A DNA stretch of 64,000 nucleotides from CALKJP01 sp046299555 (GCA_046299555.1 JBKBHS010000001.1:1633303-1697302), one strand, 5' to 3'; positions 36,653 through 45,992 are shown, counted from the first letter of the stretch. Made by a program: numbers and translations. The notes: generated by a model not told the origin, from the sequence alone.

Positions 36653-37111
36653 ATGTCAAACTCTAACACCGAACTTCAAGAAAAAGTAAAAAACTTGTTT
36701 TCGCATTACTTAGAACAACAAGGGCATAGAAAAACCCCAGAGCGTTATGCTATTTTAAATGAAATTTATTCTCATGACGGTCATTTTGATGTAGAGTCGC
36801 TCTACATTCAAATGAAAAATAAAAAGTATCGTGTTAGTCGTGCAACTTTATACAATACCATCGAACTTTTACTCGATTGCAACTTAGTTCGTAAACATCA
36901 ATTTGGTAAAAATATCGCACAATTTGAACGTGCTTACGAGTTTAAACAACACGATCATTTAATTTGCGTTAAATGCGGAAAAGTTATTGAATTCTGCGAT
37001 CCACGCATTCAAAATATTAAATCAACCGTTTCGCAATTATTTAATTTTAAGATACACTATCATTCACTTAATCTATTTGGTGAATGTAAGTCTTGTGAAT
37101 CTAAAAAATAA
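36653..37111 (+). CDS. Fur-family transcriptional regulator
   Basis: 152 residues. The winged-helix part has HRKTPERYAILNEI and VSRATLYNTIELLLD (recognition helix). The C-terminal dimerisation domain has HDHLICVKCGKVIEF and CKSC at the end, giving two CxxC pairs for structural zinc, and a His-rich metal site. It would repress iron or similar metal genes when metal-loaded; which metal cannot be told. It begins a tight run with STAS and purA (8 and 28 bases). Confidence 0.92.
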   Translation: MSNSNTELQEKVKNLFSHYLEQQGHRKTPERYAILNEIYSHDGHFDVESLYIQMKNKKYRVSRATLYNTIELLLDCNLVRKHQFGKNIAQFERAYEFKQHDHLICVKCGKVIEFCDPRIQNIKSTVSQLFNFKIHYHSLNLFGECKSCESKK

Positions 37112-37119
37112 GTTTTCTT

Positions 37120-37482
37120 ATGTCTTTTTCATACAATATTGTACCTAAGTCAGATTTTATTTTGCTTGAATTAAAAGGTGAGTTACTTGATGCATTTACA
37201 TCAAAAGAAATGTTAGATAAAGTTGATGAAATATTAAACCAACAAAAAGAGGTTAAAAACATTATTATTGATTTACATCAATTAAATTTTATTAATAGTA
37301 CAGGTTTGGGCGTATTAATTAAAGTGCTTACTAAAGCAAGAAACACCGGAGGAGAGGTAATAATTACTCGCGTTGAAAAAAGAGTAAAAGATTTATTGGT
37401 AATAACAAAACTAAACTCGGTATTTAAAGTGGTAAATACATTAAAAGAAGCAAAAGAATATTTAAAACCTAAAGAAGTATAA
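37120..37482 (+). CDS. STAS-domain anti-sigma factor antagonist-like protein
   Basis: 120 residues, a single STAS domain. FILLELKGELLDAFTSKE at the start and the loop LNFINSTGLGVLI near residue 57 are typical of SpoIIAA-like proteins; the Ser in NSTGLG is in the position phosphorylated in anti-sigma antagonists. No anti-sigma kinase is adjacent. The SpoIIE-type phosphatase at 18712-20877 is a possible partner by function only. The gene sits in a Fur-STAS-purA-OstA run. Confidence 0.85.
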   Translation: MSFSYNIVPKSDFILLELKGELLDAFTSKEMLDKVDEILNQQKEVKNIIIDLHQLNFINSTGLGVLIKVLTKARNTGGEVIITRVEKRVKDLLVITKLNSVFKVVNTLKEAKEYLKPKEV

Positions 37483-37510
37483 ACTATAAAAATGCAAATA
37501 AAATTAGATA

Positions 37511-38794
37511 ATGAAAGCAGATGTATTATTGGGCCTGCAATGGGGCGATGAAGGAAAAGGTAAAATAGTTGATGTTCTAACACCGAATTATGATATTGTT
37601 GCCCGTTTTCAGGGTGGACCTAATGCCGGACATACACTTGAATTTAACGGTCAAAAACATGTGTTGCATACTGTACCATCCGGAATTTTTCATGATAGGT
37701 GTGTAAATATTATTGGAAACGGTGTAGTTATTGACCCTGTAACACTTTTCAAAAAAGAAGCTGCTAACCTTATTAAAGCAGGTGTAGATATTAAAAGCAA
37801 ATTATTGATTTCAAAAAAAGCACATTTAATTTTACCTACCCATCGCTTTTTAGATGCTGCTTCCGAAGCTGCTAAAGGAAAAGAAAAAATTGGCTCAACC
37901 TTAAAGGGTATTGGACCAACTTACATGGATAAAACAGGTAGAAATGGTTTACGTGTAGGGGATATTACTAGTCCTGATTTTAAAAAGAAATATGATTTTT
38001 TAGTGGCAAAACATGCTCAGTTATTAAAGTTTTATGAGTTTGAATACGATTTAGCTGCTGCTGAAAAAGAATGGTTCGAAGGCATTGAATTTTTAAAAGA
38101 ATTACAACATATCGATAGCGAAATTTACATCAATCATGCGCTATCTACCGGAAAATCAGTATTGGCAGAAGGTGCGCAAGGTTCTTTATTAGACATTGAA
38201 TTCGGCTCTTATCCTTTTGTTACTTCATCAAACACTATTTGCGCAGGTGCTTGTACAGGTCTTGGTTTAGCACCATCTAAAATTGGTGAAGTGTATGGTA
38301 TTTTTAAAGCTTATTGCACTCGCGTTGGTAGTGGTCCCTTTCCAACGGAATTGAATGATGAAACAGGACAAGCTTTAAGAGATAAAGGAAATGAATATGG
38401 CTCTACTACCGGCCGCCCAAGACGTTGCGGTTGGTTAGATTTACCTGCATTAAAATATGCTATCATGCTAAATGGCGTTACACGTCTTCTTATGATGAAA
38501 GCAGATGTATTAAGTGGCTTTGATACCATTAAAGTGTGTACCCATTATAAATACCAAGGTACCACTATTGATTATATGCCCTATAATGTAAATGATGGCG
38601 AATTAGTTCCTGTTTACCGCGATTTTAAAGGCTGGAAACAAGATTTAACTGGTGCTTCCTCTGTGGCAGATTTACCTGCTGAATTAGAATTATATATTCA
38701 GTATATCGAATCGCAATTGAATGTACCAATCACATTAGTATCGGTTGGGCCTGATAGAAAACAAACACTTCACAGAGAAAATGTTACTGTGTAA
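37511..38794 (+). CDS. purA: Adenylosuccinate synthetase
   Basis: 427 residues, normal length. The start LGLQWGDEGKGKIVD carries the GTP-binding loop, followed by RFQGGPNAGHTLEF, KGIGPTYMDKTGRNGLRVGD and the C-terminal VSVGPDRKQTL. It converts IMP, aspartate and GTP to adenylosuccinate in AMP synthesis. It is followed after 3 bases by the OstA-like gene. Confidence 0.97.
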   Translation: MKADVLLGLQWGDEGKGKIVDVLTPNYDIVARFQGGPNAGHTLEFNGQKHVLHTVPSGIFHDRCVNIIGNGVVIDPVTLFKKEAANLIKAGVDIKSKLLISKKAHLILPTHRFLDAASEAAKGKEKIGSTLKGIGPTYMDKTGRNGLRVGDITSPDFKKKYDFLVAKHAQLLKFYEFEYDLAAAEKEWFEGIEFLKELQHIDSEIYINHALSTGKSVLAEGAQGSLLDIEFGSYPFVTSSNTICAGACTGLGLAPSKIGEVYGIFKAYCTRVGSGPFPTELNDETGQALRDKGNEYGSTTGRPRRCGWLDLPALKYAIMLNGVTRLLMMKADVLSGFDTIKVCTHYKYQGTTIDYMPYNVNDGELVPVYRDFKGWKQDLTGASSVADLPAELELYIQYIESQLNVPITLVSVGPDRKQTLHRENVTV

Positions 38795-38797
38795 CTA

Positions 38798-40351
38798 ATG
38801 TTGCAACAACGAAAATATCATGCAGTTACAAGGGTGAGTATAAAATTACTCACCCTCGCTGTTTTATTTGTTGTTATGGCATTTCATTCATTTGCTCAAA
38901 AGAAAACCAAAGTAGAATTGCTAAATGCCAATACCTTGGAATATGATGAAAGTTTGGGTAAAAATGTAAGACGATTAATTGGTGATGTACGCTTGAAACA
39001 CGAAGATGCCATTATGACCTGTGATAGTGCATATATGTATGCTGAAACCAATAGTTTTGATGCATTTGGCAATGTGCATATTTTTCAGGGCGATTCGGTT
39101 CAGTTGTTTGGAGATTCATTAAAATACAATGGGAATACGCGCAAGGCACAACTCAATGGAAATGTAAAGCTGATTGATAAAGACATGACGCTTACATCTA
39201 CCAACCTTAATTACGATATGAAAAGTAAAATGGGTTATTACCACAGTGGAGGAACCATTATTAGCAATAAAAACAGCATTAATTTAAAAAGTAATCAGGG
39301 TTATTATTATACTAATAGCAAAGAGTTTTTCTTTAAGGATAAAGTAGTTTTAAAACATCCGCAGTATGAAATGTTTTCAGATACCTTAAAGTACAACACT
39401 TTTTCGGAAATAACTTATTTCTATGGTCCAACACGCATTATCAGCGATTCAAATTTAATTTATTGCGAAAACGGTTGGTACGATACCCGCAAAGATGTTT
39501 CGCAATACAGTAAAAACGCATATTTATTTTCTAAAGAACAGAAATTGTATGGCGATAGTTTGTATTACAATCGAAAAGCTGGCTATGGCAAAGCTTTTAG
39601 AAATATAACTATAATAGATACCGTTCAAAAAATTATGGTAAATGGCGATTATGCCATTCATTACGAAAAAGAAAATCGCTCGCTGGTTACCGGTAAAGCC
39701 ATGCTTACCATGATGTTTGAGAATGATTCACTTTATCTTCATGCAGATACCTTGCTTTCTGTTTTCGATTCTACTCAAACTCACCGAACCTTATATGCTT
39801 TTCATAAAGTGAAATTTTTTAAAAACGATATGCAGGGCAAATGCGATTCGCTGGTATATACCATGCAGGATTCTTTAATACGCTTGTATTACGACCCTGT
39901 ACTGTGGAGCGATGAAAACCAATTGACGGCAGATTATATTGAGATAAAAATGCACGATGGCAAGGCCGAAAAACTGGAAATGATAAACACTTCATTTATT
40001 ATTACACAAGAAGACAGTGTGAAATTCAATCAGATTAAAGGAAAGAAAATGACGGGTTATTTTGTCAATAATCAGTTGAGTGTGGTAGATGTGCGTGAAG
40101 ATGGAGAAACCGTGTATTATGCCAAAGAAGACAAAGGTGGCTATATTGGTGTAAATAAAGCACAAAGTACCGATATTAGAATTTATCTGGAAGATAAAGC
40201 AGTAAATAAAATTACATTTTTAAAAAAGCCCCAAGCCACGCTTTATCCATTAGAACAAATAAAATCAGATGAATTGATTTTGAATGGATTTAATTGGCGC
40301 TCTGCTATTCGTCCAAAAAGCAAAGAAGAAATTTTTATATGGCAGGAGTAA
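38798..40351 (+). CDS. OstA/LptA-like protein
   Basis: 517 residues with a signal peptide (about 10-33, ending SFAQ). The chain is a long series of OstA-type beta strands: VRRLIGDVRLKHEDAIMTCDSAYMY, cut here as VRRLIGDVRLKHEDA and TCDSAYMY, then repeated KYNGNTRKAQLNG and NLNYDMKSKMGYY blocks. LptA-type proteins form a periplasmic bridge for lipopolysaccharide; in Bacteroidota these are longer than in E. coli. Role in LPS transport is inferred from family. Its last 13 bases overlap the GNAT gene. Confidence 0.85.
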   Translation: MLQQRKYHAVTRVSIKLLTLAVLFVVMAFHSFAQKKTKVELLNANTLEYDESLGKNVRRLIGDVRLKHEDAIMTCDSAYMYAETNSFDAFGNVHIFQGDSVQLFGDSLKYNGNTRKAQLNGNVKLIDKDMTLTSTNLNYDMKSKMGYYHSGGTIISNKNSINLKSNQGYYYTNSKEFFFKDKVVLKHPQYEMFSDTLKYNTFSEITYFYGPTRIISDSNLIYCENGWYDTRKDVSQYSKNAYLFSKEQKLYGDSLYYNRKAGYGKAFRNITIIDTVQKIMVNGDYAIHYEKENRSLVTGKAMLTMMFENDSLYLHADTLLSVFDSTQTHRTLYAFHKVKFFKNDMQGKCDSLVYTMQDSLIRLYYDPVLWSDENQLTADYIEIKMHDGKAEKLEMINTSFIITQEDSVKFNQIKGKKMTGYFVNNQLSVVDVREDGETVYYAKEDKGGYIGVNKAQSTDIRIYLEDKAVNKITFLKKPQATLYPLEQIKSDELILNGFNWRSAIRPKSKEEIFIWQE

Positions 40352-40905
40352 AGCAAATAAATTTCAACTTGCTTTTTGAATCCTTTCCTGAATTAATGTC
40401 AGAACATTATTTATTGCGCGATATTATACATGCTAATCCCCAGCAATTATTTCAATTGTATAGCCATCCTGAAGTGGTGCGTTATATTGATATGCCTCCA
40501 TTACATACACTACAAGATGCTCAGAAATATATTTTTAATGCAGCCGATTTGTTTGAAAAACAACAAAAAGTGATATGGGCTATATTTGATAAAGAACAGA
40601 AAAAATTAGTAGGTATAATTCGTTTGTATGGTATAAATAAAGAACATCATTTTGCGGATATAGGTTTTGAGCTAAACAGAAATTATTGGGGCAAAGGAAT
40701 TATAAGCGAGTGTTTGCAAACGGTATTAAATTTCTTGTTTACCCAAATACAGTTTAAGCGCATAGAAGCACAAACCTTTGTGGGCAACCAGCGCTCTATA
40801 AAACTGCTCGAACGCTTAGGTTTTATAAGAGAAGGTCGCTTGCAGCAAAATTTTTTAATTAATGGCCAATACGAAGATTCGTATATGTATGCCAAGGTAA
40901 ATTAA
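40339..40905 (+). CDS. GNAT-family N-acetyltransferase (RimJ/RimL-like)
   Basis: 188 residues from ATG 40339 (MAGVKQINFN); an upstream in-frame TTG would reach deep into the OstA gene and is rejected. The acetyl-CoA site is visible as ELNRNYWGKGIISECLQ (an RxxGKG variant) and VGNQRSIKLLERLGFIREG. This subfamily acetylates amino groups of proteins or small molecules; the substrate is unknown. It closes the purA/OstA run, and the SIR2-like gene starts 20 bases later. Confidence 0.9.
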   Translation: MAGVKQINFNLLFESFPELMSEHYLLRDIIHANPQQLFQLYSHPEVVRYIDMPPLHTLQDAQKYIFNAADLFEKQQKVIWAIFDKEQKKLVGIIRLYGINKEHHFADIGFELNRNYWGKGIISECLQTVLNFLFTQIQFKRIEAQTFVGNQRSIKLLERLGFIREGRLQQNFLINGQYEDSYMYAKVN

Positions 40906-40925
40906 TAATTTTTTATCTTAATAAT

Positions 40926-41966
40926 ATGGCTAAAAATATAGTATATCTTATTGGTGCTGGCGCAAGTTACAATTGCTTGCCTATTGTTTCTGATATGCAT
41001 GTTAGAATGAGTTTGTTTATTAAAATATTTAAAGAAGCATTTCCTGAATTTTCTAATTTTATTGATAATAAATATTCTCCAATTTTAAATGAAATTAAAA
41101 AATCGACTACACCTGATGTCTTTGCAAAAACTTTGTTTTTAAAACTTTCTGAAAAAAATCAAGAATTGTCAGATTTGAAAATTCTTCTGTCATCATATAT
41201 GATGTTTGAACAACTTGAAAAAGCAGGTAAAATAAAAAATATAATTGAAGACTTAAGAGTTGGAATTTCTAAAACAAATAAACTTTATGAAAGTTATGAA
41301 AAGTTATTTAATACTATGGATAGTAGATATACCAATTTTTTATGTAAGCTACTAGAAGATGAAATAGCTCAAATGCCTAAAAATATTTCTATTTTAACTT
41401 GGAATTATGATATTCAATTTGAATTAGCTATACAAAAAATTAAAAATTTCAATTTTAATCAAGCTCAACAATTTTTAAAAGTAAATTCTTTAGATACTAA
41501 TGCAATTATATATAGATTAAATGGAATTGGTTTAATTTATAATAATGAAGATATATTATTAGACATTTTTCACAGTAAATCAAGTGATGATGTAAATAAA
41601 TTATTTCTTGAAATATTGAACAATCATTCAATTAGTAATTATCAAAATAAATTATTTTTTGCATGGGAAAAAAATAATGAGTTTGTAGAAAAAACAAGAA
41701 TTAATGCATTAAAAAAAATTAAGAATGCTGATGTTTTGGTTGTAATAGGATATTCATTTCCTGATTTCAATAGAAAAATTGATGAACAGATATTAAAGTC
41801 TATTAATGCTAATAAGAATTATATAAAAATATATATCCAAGATCCTAATGCAAATATTATTTTAAATAAAATAAATGAAATAAGACCTGGTATTTCAAAA
41901 GTATGTAAAATAGCAAATGAAGACTTGTCAAACTTTTATCTACCAAATGAATTTTGGTGGAATTAA
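40926..41966 (+). CDS. SIR2-like NAD-binding protein, candidate defence NADase
   Basis: 346 residues, essentially one SIR2_2-type domain. The Rossmann loop is LIGAGAS (residues 8-14), the catalytic-type stretch is LTWNYD near 156-161, and VVIGYSFPDFN near 272 follows. Standalone or fused SIR2 domains of this type act as NAD-depleting effectors in anti-phage systems such as Thoeris and DSR. No partner gene of a known system is adjacent. Base composition is strikingly low in G+C (about one base in six in 41041-41100), unlike the genes on both sides, which suggests acquisition. The enzymatic role is inferred, not shown. Confidence 0.75.
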   Translation: MAKNIVYLIGAGASYNCLPIVSDMHVRMSLFIKIFKEAFPEFSNFIDNKYSPILNEIKKSTTPDVFAKTLFLKLSEKNQELSDLKILLSSYMMFEQLEKAGKIKNIIEDLRVGISKTNKLYESYEKLFNTMDSRYTNFLCKLLEDEIAQMPKNISILTWNYDIQFELAIQKIKNFNFNQAQQFLKVNSLDTNAIIYRLNGIGLIYNNEDILLDIFHSKSSDDVNKLFLEILNNHSISNYQNKLFFAWEKNNEFVEKTRINALKKIKNADVLVVIGYSFPDFNRKIDEQILKSINANKNYIKIYIQDPNANIILNKINEIRPGISKVCKIANEDLSNFYLPNEFWWN

Positions 41967-42402
41967 TATTTTTAATTTAATAATTCTTTTTCTTTTTGTC
42001 GGCTGTTCCTGGCAGGAGTATTTTCTTATTGCCAATCATACCAACAAAGACATTAGCATTACATATACATTGGCAGAAATACAATCCGGTTTCCCAATTT
42101 TTACTGAACGGGCAGAGATTTTTAAAATGAACAAATCAGGCGATATTATTTGGGAAAACAGAAGCCCTATTACCGATTTAGATACTTCTTTACAAACGGT
42201 TAAAGTTATTTTACACCCCAATTGTATTCTAAATTTCGGGCATTTATCAAATGACCATTACTCGGCATACAACCAGTATTTTATAAACGACCGTAAGTTT
42301 AATCTCGAAAAACTATTTGTAAACAAAACAGAAATAATACCTGAAACTTTTGATAAATATTTTAAAAAGGATGATGGTTCAATAGTGTATCGTATCAAAT
42401 AA
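41947..42402 (+). CDS. Putative lipoprotein overlapping the SIR2-like gene
   Basis: About 151 residues from the ATG at 41947, which lies inside the SIR2-like gene (20-base overlap). The N-terminus has a hydrophobic run ending in LFVGC, a usable lipobox (Cys20), followed by a beta-rich domain without known motifs. Base composition returns to the local norm a little after the start. The odd start suggests that the original 5' end may have been replaced when the SIR2-like gene arrived. Function unknown; the YciI-like gene follows after 6 bases. Confidence 0.6.
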   Translation: MNFGGINIFNLIILFLFVGCSWQEYFLIANHTNKDISITYTLAEIQSGFPIFTERAEIFKMNKSGDIIWENRSPITDLDTSLQTVKVILHPNCILNFGHLSNDHYSAYNQYFINDRKFNLEKLFVNKTEIIPETFDKYFKKDDGSIVYRIK

Positions 42403-42408
42403 AAATCT

Positions 42409-42861
42409 ATGCGCATGAAATATTTATTAATCTTACTTATGAGCCTTACAGGATTTGCAATAGCGCAAAATCCTAACTATGATGAAGAGTTAGCCAAAAA
42501 GTTGGGAGCTGATGATTATGGTATGAAAAATTACATTTTTGTTATTTTAAAAACAGGTAGCAATCAAAGTGCCAACAAATCTTTTGTAGATAGTTGTTTT
42601 AAAGGACATATGAGTAATATGGGAGTATTGATAGAACAAGGAAAGTTAATTGTGGCCGGTCCGTTTGGTAAAAATGACAAAAGCTATCGTGGGATTTTTA
42701 TTTTAAATGCAAAAGATTTTGAAGAGGCACAAACTATTTTACAAAGCGATCCGGCAATAAAAGAAAATTTATTAGAAGCAGAATTATATAAATGGTATGG
42801 TTCTGCCGCACTCCCTGAATATTTAAAAACAGTTGATAAAATTCAGAAATCAAAGTTTTAG
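42409..42861 (+). CDS. Exported YciI-like domain protein
   Basis: 150 residues with a signal peptide (1-20, ending AIAQ); a second ATG two codons in is an equally good start. The mature part has the YciI-type ferredoxin-like pattern: NYIFVILKTG, FKGHMSNMGVLIEQGKLIVAGPFG and FEEAQTILQSDPAIK. YciI domains are small and often of unknown activity; the conserved His (GHMSNM) is present. Export of a YciI domain to the periplasm is common in Bacteroidota. A weak hairpin (42861-42874) with T-run follows the stop. Confidence 0.8.
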   Translation: MRMKYLLILLMSLTGFAIAQNPNYDEELAKKLGADDYGMKNYIFVILKTGSNQSANKSFVDSCFKGHMSNMGVLIEQGKLIVAGPFGKNDKSYRGIFILNAKDFEEAQTILQSDPAIKENLLEAELYKWYGSAALPEYLKTVDKIQKSKF

Positions 42862-43007
42862 ATTAGTTTTAATCTTTTTAAGAGAACGATTTTTAAACTT
42901 GTCAAGTTTATTACACCATTTATTTCCTCCAATGATGGCGCTCATAAAATGAAAAATATTAAAAAATATATAAGCCCAATAATAAAACTATTTCGCATTA
43001 GCTTTCG

Positions 43008-43015
43008 TAAATTTG
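43008..43015 (+). promoter_or_regulatory. Putative -7 box for the L,D-transpeptidase/AlkD unit
   Basis: TAAATTTG is an exact TAnnTTTG match only 5 bases before the start codon at 43020, so the message would be almost leaderless. No clear -33 TTG is found. The rest of 42862-43019 holds nothing else I can support. Confidence 0.45.
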
Positions 43016-43019
43016 TAGT

Positions 43020-43733
43020 ATGAGAAAACTAAGATTAGTATTTGTCTCTGTAATTATTATTACACTGGCAGCTATCAATCCACCAACAGCTTTTTCGTTA
43101 AAATCTGCAGAACATGCTGTTGCATCAAATGCCCTATCTAAAGCAAAAGAAATATATGCACAAGCAATTTTAGGCGATTATAATTTAAGTTACAAAGCTT
43201 TTGAACAAGCTTATAAAGGGTATTTGCATTTATTATCTCAAGGTAAAATTAAAAATGCTCAATATTTAATAATTACCGATTTTACCAGTTCTTCCAATAC
43301 AGAGCGTTTTTATGTTATTGATTTAGAAAACAGAAAAGTAATATTTAATGAGCTGGTAGCACATGGCAGAAATAGCGGAGAAGAATTTGCTCAAAGCTTT
43401 TCTAACGAAGTCAATTCATATAAAAGCTCACCTGGATTTTATATAACTGCAGAAACCTATAACGGAAAGCATGGCTTATCGCTTCGTTTAGATGGAATGG
43501 AAAAAGGGATTAATGATAAAGCGCGTGAGCGTGCAGTGGTTATTCATGCTGCTGATTATGTTTCGTATGATTTTATAAATAAACATGGGCGCTTAGGCAG
43601 AAGTTTCGGTTGTCCCGCATTACCTAAAGACAATTACGATAAAATTGTAGATGTGATAAAGGAGGGTGCATGTCTTTATATTCATACCAACGATAAAAAA
43701 TATCAATCAACATCTTTATTGCTTAATAGTTAA
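43020..43733 (+). CDS. L,D-transpeptidase-like protein, YkuD_2 family
   Basis: 237 residues with an N-terminal signal segment (1-25). The catalytic region is GRLGRSFGCPALP with Cys near residue 198, and an upstream VVIHAADYVS supplies the His. This matches the murein L,D-transpeptidase family (PF13645), which forms or edits 3-3 cross-links or attaches proteins to peptidoglycan. Periplasmic. Its stop shares one base with the AlkD start, so the two are co-expressed. Confidence 0.87.
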   Translation: MRKLRLVFVSVIIITLAAINPPTAFSLKSAEHAVASNALSKAKEIYAQAILGDYNLSYKAFEQAYKGYLHLLSQGKIKNAQYLIITDFTSSSNTERFYVIDLENRKVIFNELVAHGRNSGEEFAQSFSNEVNSYKSSPGFYITAETYNGKHGLSLRLDGMEKGINDKARERAVVIHAADYVSYDFINKHGRLGRSFGCPALPKDNYDKIVDVIKEGACLYIHTNDKKYQSTSLLLNS

Positions 43734-44410
43734 TGAGAGCTTCAACTTTAGAACTTTTAAAAGAAGTTGAGATGCTTATTTATGCTAATGCCGATACCAA
43801 TCAGGCACCGGCAATGCAAGCATATATGAAACATTTATTTCCATTTGCAGGCATTAAGAAACCAATTCGTGAAAGCATTTTAAAAGATGTAAACAAAGCA
43901 CTTTTAAAATGTATCGATGAGCTGCAGCCAATAACAGAATATTTGTGGCAAAAGCCGGAAAGAGAATTTCAATACATCGCTTTAAAACTATTAGAGAAAA
44001 GTGCTAAGAAATTAAACATTGAAGATTTAAAATGGATTGAAAATTTAATCATTACAAAGTCGTGGTGGGATACAGTTGATGCATTAGCTGCCAATGTAGT
44101 TGGTGTAATTTTATTAAAGGATGAAAAAGCATTAATGCGTTATTCCGAAAAATGGAATAAATCTGAAAATATGTGGCTCAATAGAACAGCCATTTTGGCT
44201 CAACTTACCTACAAGCAAAAAACAAATACGGAACTCTTGGCATCTACCATCGAGAAGCATATTTATTCTAACGAGTTTTTTATAAAGAAAGCAATAGGCT
44301 GGGTACTTCGACAATATTCTAAAAGCAATCCGGAATGGGTGAGAGCTTTTGTAAAATCTCATCCTGATTTAAAAGCACTAAGCGTAAAAGAAGCCACAAA
44401 GTATATTTAA
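43733..44410 (+). CDS. AlkD-family DNA alkylation repair protein
   Basis: 225 residues made of HEAT-like helical repeats. Typical segments are FPFAGIKKPIRESILKDV near 34, ITKSWWDTVDALAANVVG near 107, MWLNRTAILAQL near 146 and FFIKKAIGWVLRQYSKSNP near 183. AlkD enzymes remove alkylated purines such as 7- and 3-methyl adducts without base flipping. The Trp-Trp-Asp of the active-site cleft is present. It converges with the following L,D-transpeptidase gene, with 10 bases between. Confidence 0.92.
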   Translation: MRASTLELLKEVEMLIYANADTNQAPAMQAYMKHLFPFAGIKKPIRESILKDVNKALLKCIDELQPITEYLWQKPEREFQYIALKLLEKSAKKLNIEDLKWIENLIITKSWWDTVDALAANVVGVILLKDEKALMRYSEKWNKSENMWLNRTAILAQLTYKQKTNTELLASTIEKHIYSNEFFIKKAIGWVLRQYSKSNPEWVRAFVKSHPDLKALSVKEATKYI

Positions 44411-44420
44411 CAAACTTATA

Positions 44421-45992
44421 TTACATCTCCTTTCTGTATAAATCTTTAAAGAAAAATACATTGCCATTTTCGCTTCCTAATGCAGTAAAATAAGTAACAT
44501 ACACCGGTATTTGTTTTTTAAGCGGAAGATTTCTGTTTAGTTCTTTTTGTGCCATCATTCTTAACGTATCTGCAGGAATAGAATCACCGGAAAGATCAAG
44601 TATTCGTGCAGCAAATTGAAAAGTATTATCAATTCGCATACAGCCATGACTAAATGCTCTCACATCTTTTGCAAATAAATTGCGCGAAGGGGTATCATGC
44701 ATATACACCGAATATTTATTATGAAACTGAATTTTTATCAATCCTAAATCATTATGTACACCGGCTTCTCGAACCAATCTGTAAGGGAAATTATTGGCAG
44801 AATATTTATTCCAGTTTACTTCTGTACTGTTTATTTCTTTGTTGTTTTTATCATAAGCTCTATATTTTTTCTTAATTAAATAATTTGGGTCCTTTTTTAA
44901 ATGAGGTAATATTTCTTTTGATGCTATAGAGTAGGGAACATTCCATTCCGGAAAAGTATTGATGTTGTAAATTTTTGAATGCAAAGTAGGAGTAGGGGTT
45001 TCAGGTTTTCCAACAATAGCTCTAAAAGTATCGGTAATCATATTGTTAACCACAACAAAAGCCTGAAATGAGGGTATATTCAATAATACATATACACTGT
45101 CTTGTATGTTATTTTCTCTAATTTCTTTCAAAGTGAAATTTATTTTTTTCATTCGGTAAGCATTATCCCAGCTTAAAAATTCATCGCAAGTACCCGAAAA
45201 ATTTTCTTTATTAAATAAACCGTGTTGGTTACAGAAATTCTGAATTAGTAAACTATCCATTTCAGTATTGCCGGTACTATCGGCACAAAAATATTTTCGT
45301 ATATAATTTAATTTTTCAGTATGGTAGTTCTCTCTGTTTATTCCTTTTAATGAAATATCCTGATGCAATAAAAACTGTCGATACGATTTTATTAATGATT
45401 GATAGAAAATATTTTGTGGCTCGAGCTCAAAAAATTTTTCAATCAATAAATTAGCTTTGCCATACATTGAAAAATGTTTTTTCAATTGCTTTTCAATTAG
45501 TGCGCTTTCTCCTATTTCTATTGCTTTATCAATATAAGTAGCAGTAAAGGCAAGTTCTAATTCAATAATTGATTCAAAGTCGTCAATTCCGGCATGTTCT
45601 GCATAATAATAAAGCAAGGGTAAATGCAATATAGGTTCATATCCTGAATCAGGTAAGGATTGAAAAAGCCTTAGGATTGATTCATCTTTTATTTTATTCG
45701 AAAGTGTATCCCACCAAAGGTATTCGTAGTCGAGTTCGGAATAAATGTCAGAAATAAGTTGTTTAATTAATTTTTCCTTTTCGATAGATGTTAAAAAAGG
45801 GAAGTGCCAATTTCCTTCTGAAATTTCTTTTTGTAAAGCAGTTTTATAAAAGGGATTTTCAAAATGTTGTATAAACGGACGCTCAATGTAATGTGTGTTT
45901 TTCTTACTTTTATTAGTAGAAATAACAATAACTGCTACAATTATAAATGCTATTGCAAAAAGCCAAGTCCATTTTTTAAATAATGAGGGCAT
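44421..45992 (-). CDS. L,D-transpeptidase, YcbB-like
   Basis: 523 residues. An N-terminal membrane helix (about 9-25) is followed by a scaffold of about 270 residues and a YkuD catalytic domain. The active site is KDVRAFSHGCMRIDN, with the His-Gly-Cys motif near residue 450, and an HDTPSRNLF segment before it. YcbB-type enzymes make 3-3 cross-links in peptidoglycan. It is unrelated in family to the L,D-transpeptidase at 43020-43733, though only 0.7 kb away. Confidence 0.9.
   Translation of the reverse strand: MPSLFKKWTWLFAIAFIIVAVIVISTNKSKKNTHYIERPFIQHFENPFYKTALQKEISEGNWHFPFLTSIEKEKLIKQLISDIYSELDYEYLWWDTLSNKIKDESILRLFQSLPDSGYEPILHLPLLYYYAEHAGIDDFESIIELELAFTATYIDKAIEIGESALIEKQLKKHFSMYGKANLLIEKFFELEPQNIFYQSLIKSYRQFLLHQDISLKGINRENYHTEKLNYIRKYFCADSTGNTEMDSLLIQNFCNQHGLFNKENFSGTCDEFLSWDNAYRMKKINFTLKEIRENNIQDSVYVLLNIPSFQAFVVVNNMITDTFRAIVGKPETPTPTLHSKIYNINTFPEWNVPYSIASKEILPHLKKDPNYLIKKKYRAYDKNNKEINSTEVNWNKYSANNFPYRLVREAGVHNDLGLIKIQFHNKYSVYMHDTPSRNLFAKDVRAFSHGCMRIDNTFQFAARILDLSGDSIPADTLRMMAQKELNRNLPLKKQIPVYVTYFTALGSENGNVFFFKDLYRKEM

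Noticed and set aside
40339..42020. An 11-base repeat (TGGCAGGAGTA at about 40340 and 42009) as ends of an insertion
   Set aside because: Such short matches are expected by chance in 64 kb of this composition, and they lie inside coding sequence on both sides.
42861..42879. Weak hairpin with T-run after the YciI-like gene
   Set aside because: The stem has only five or six A/T-rich pairs; it was not listed as a terminator.
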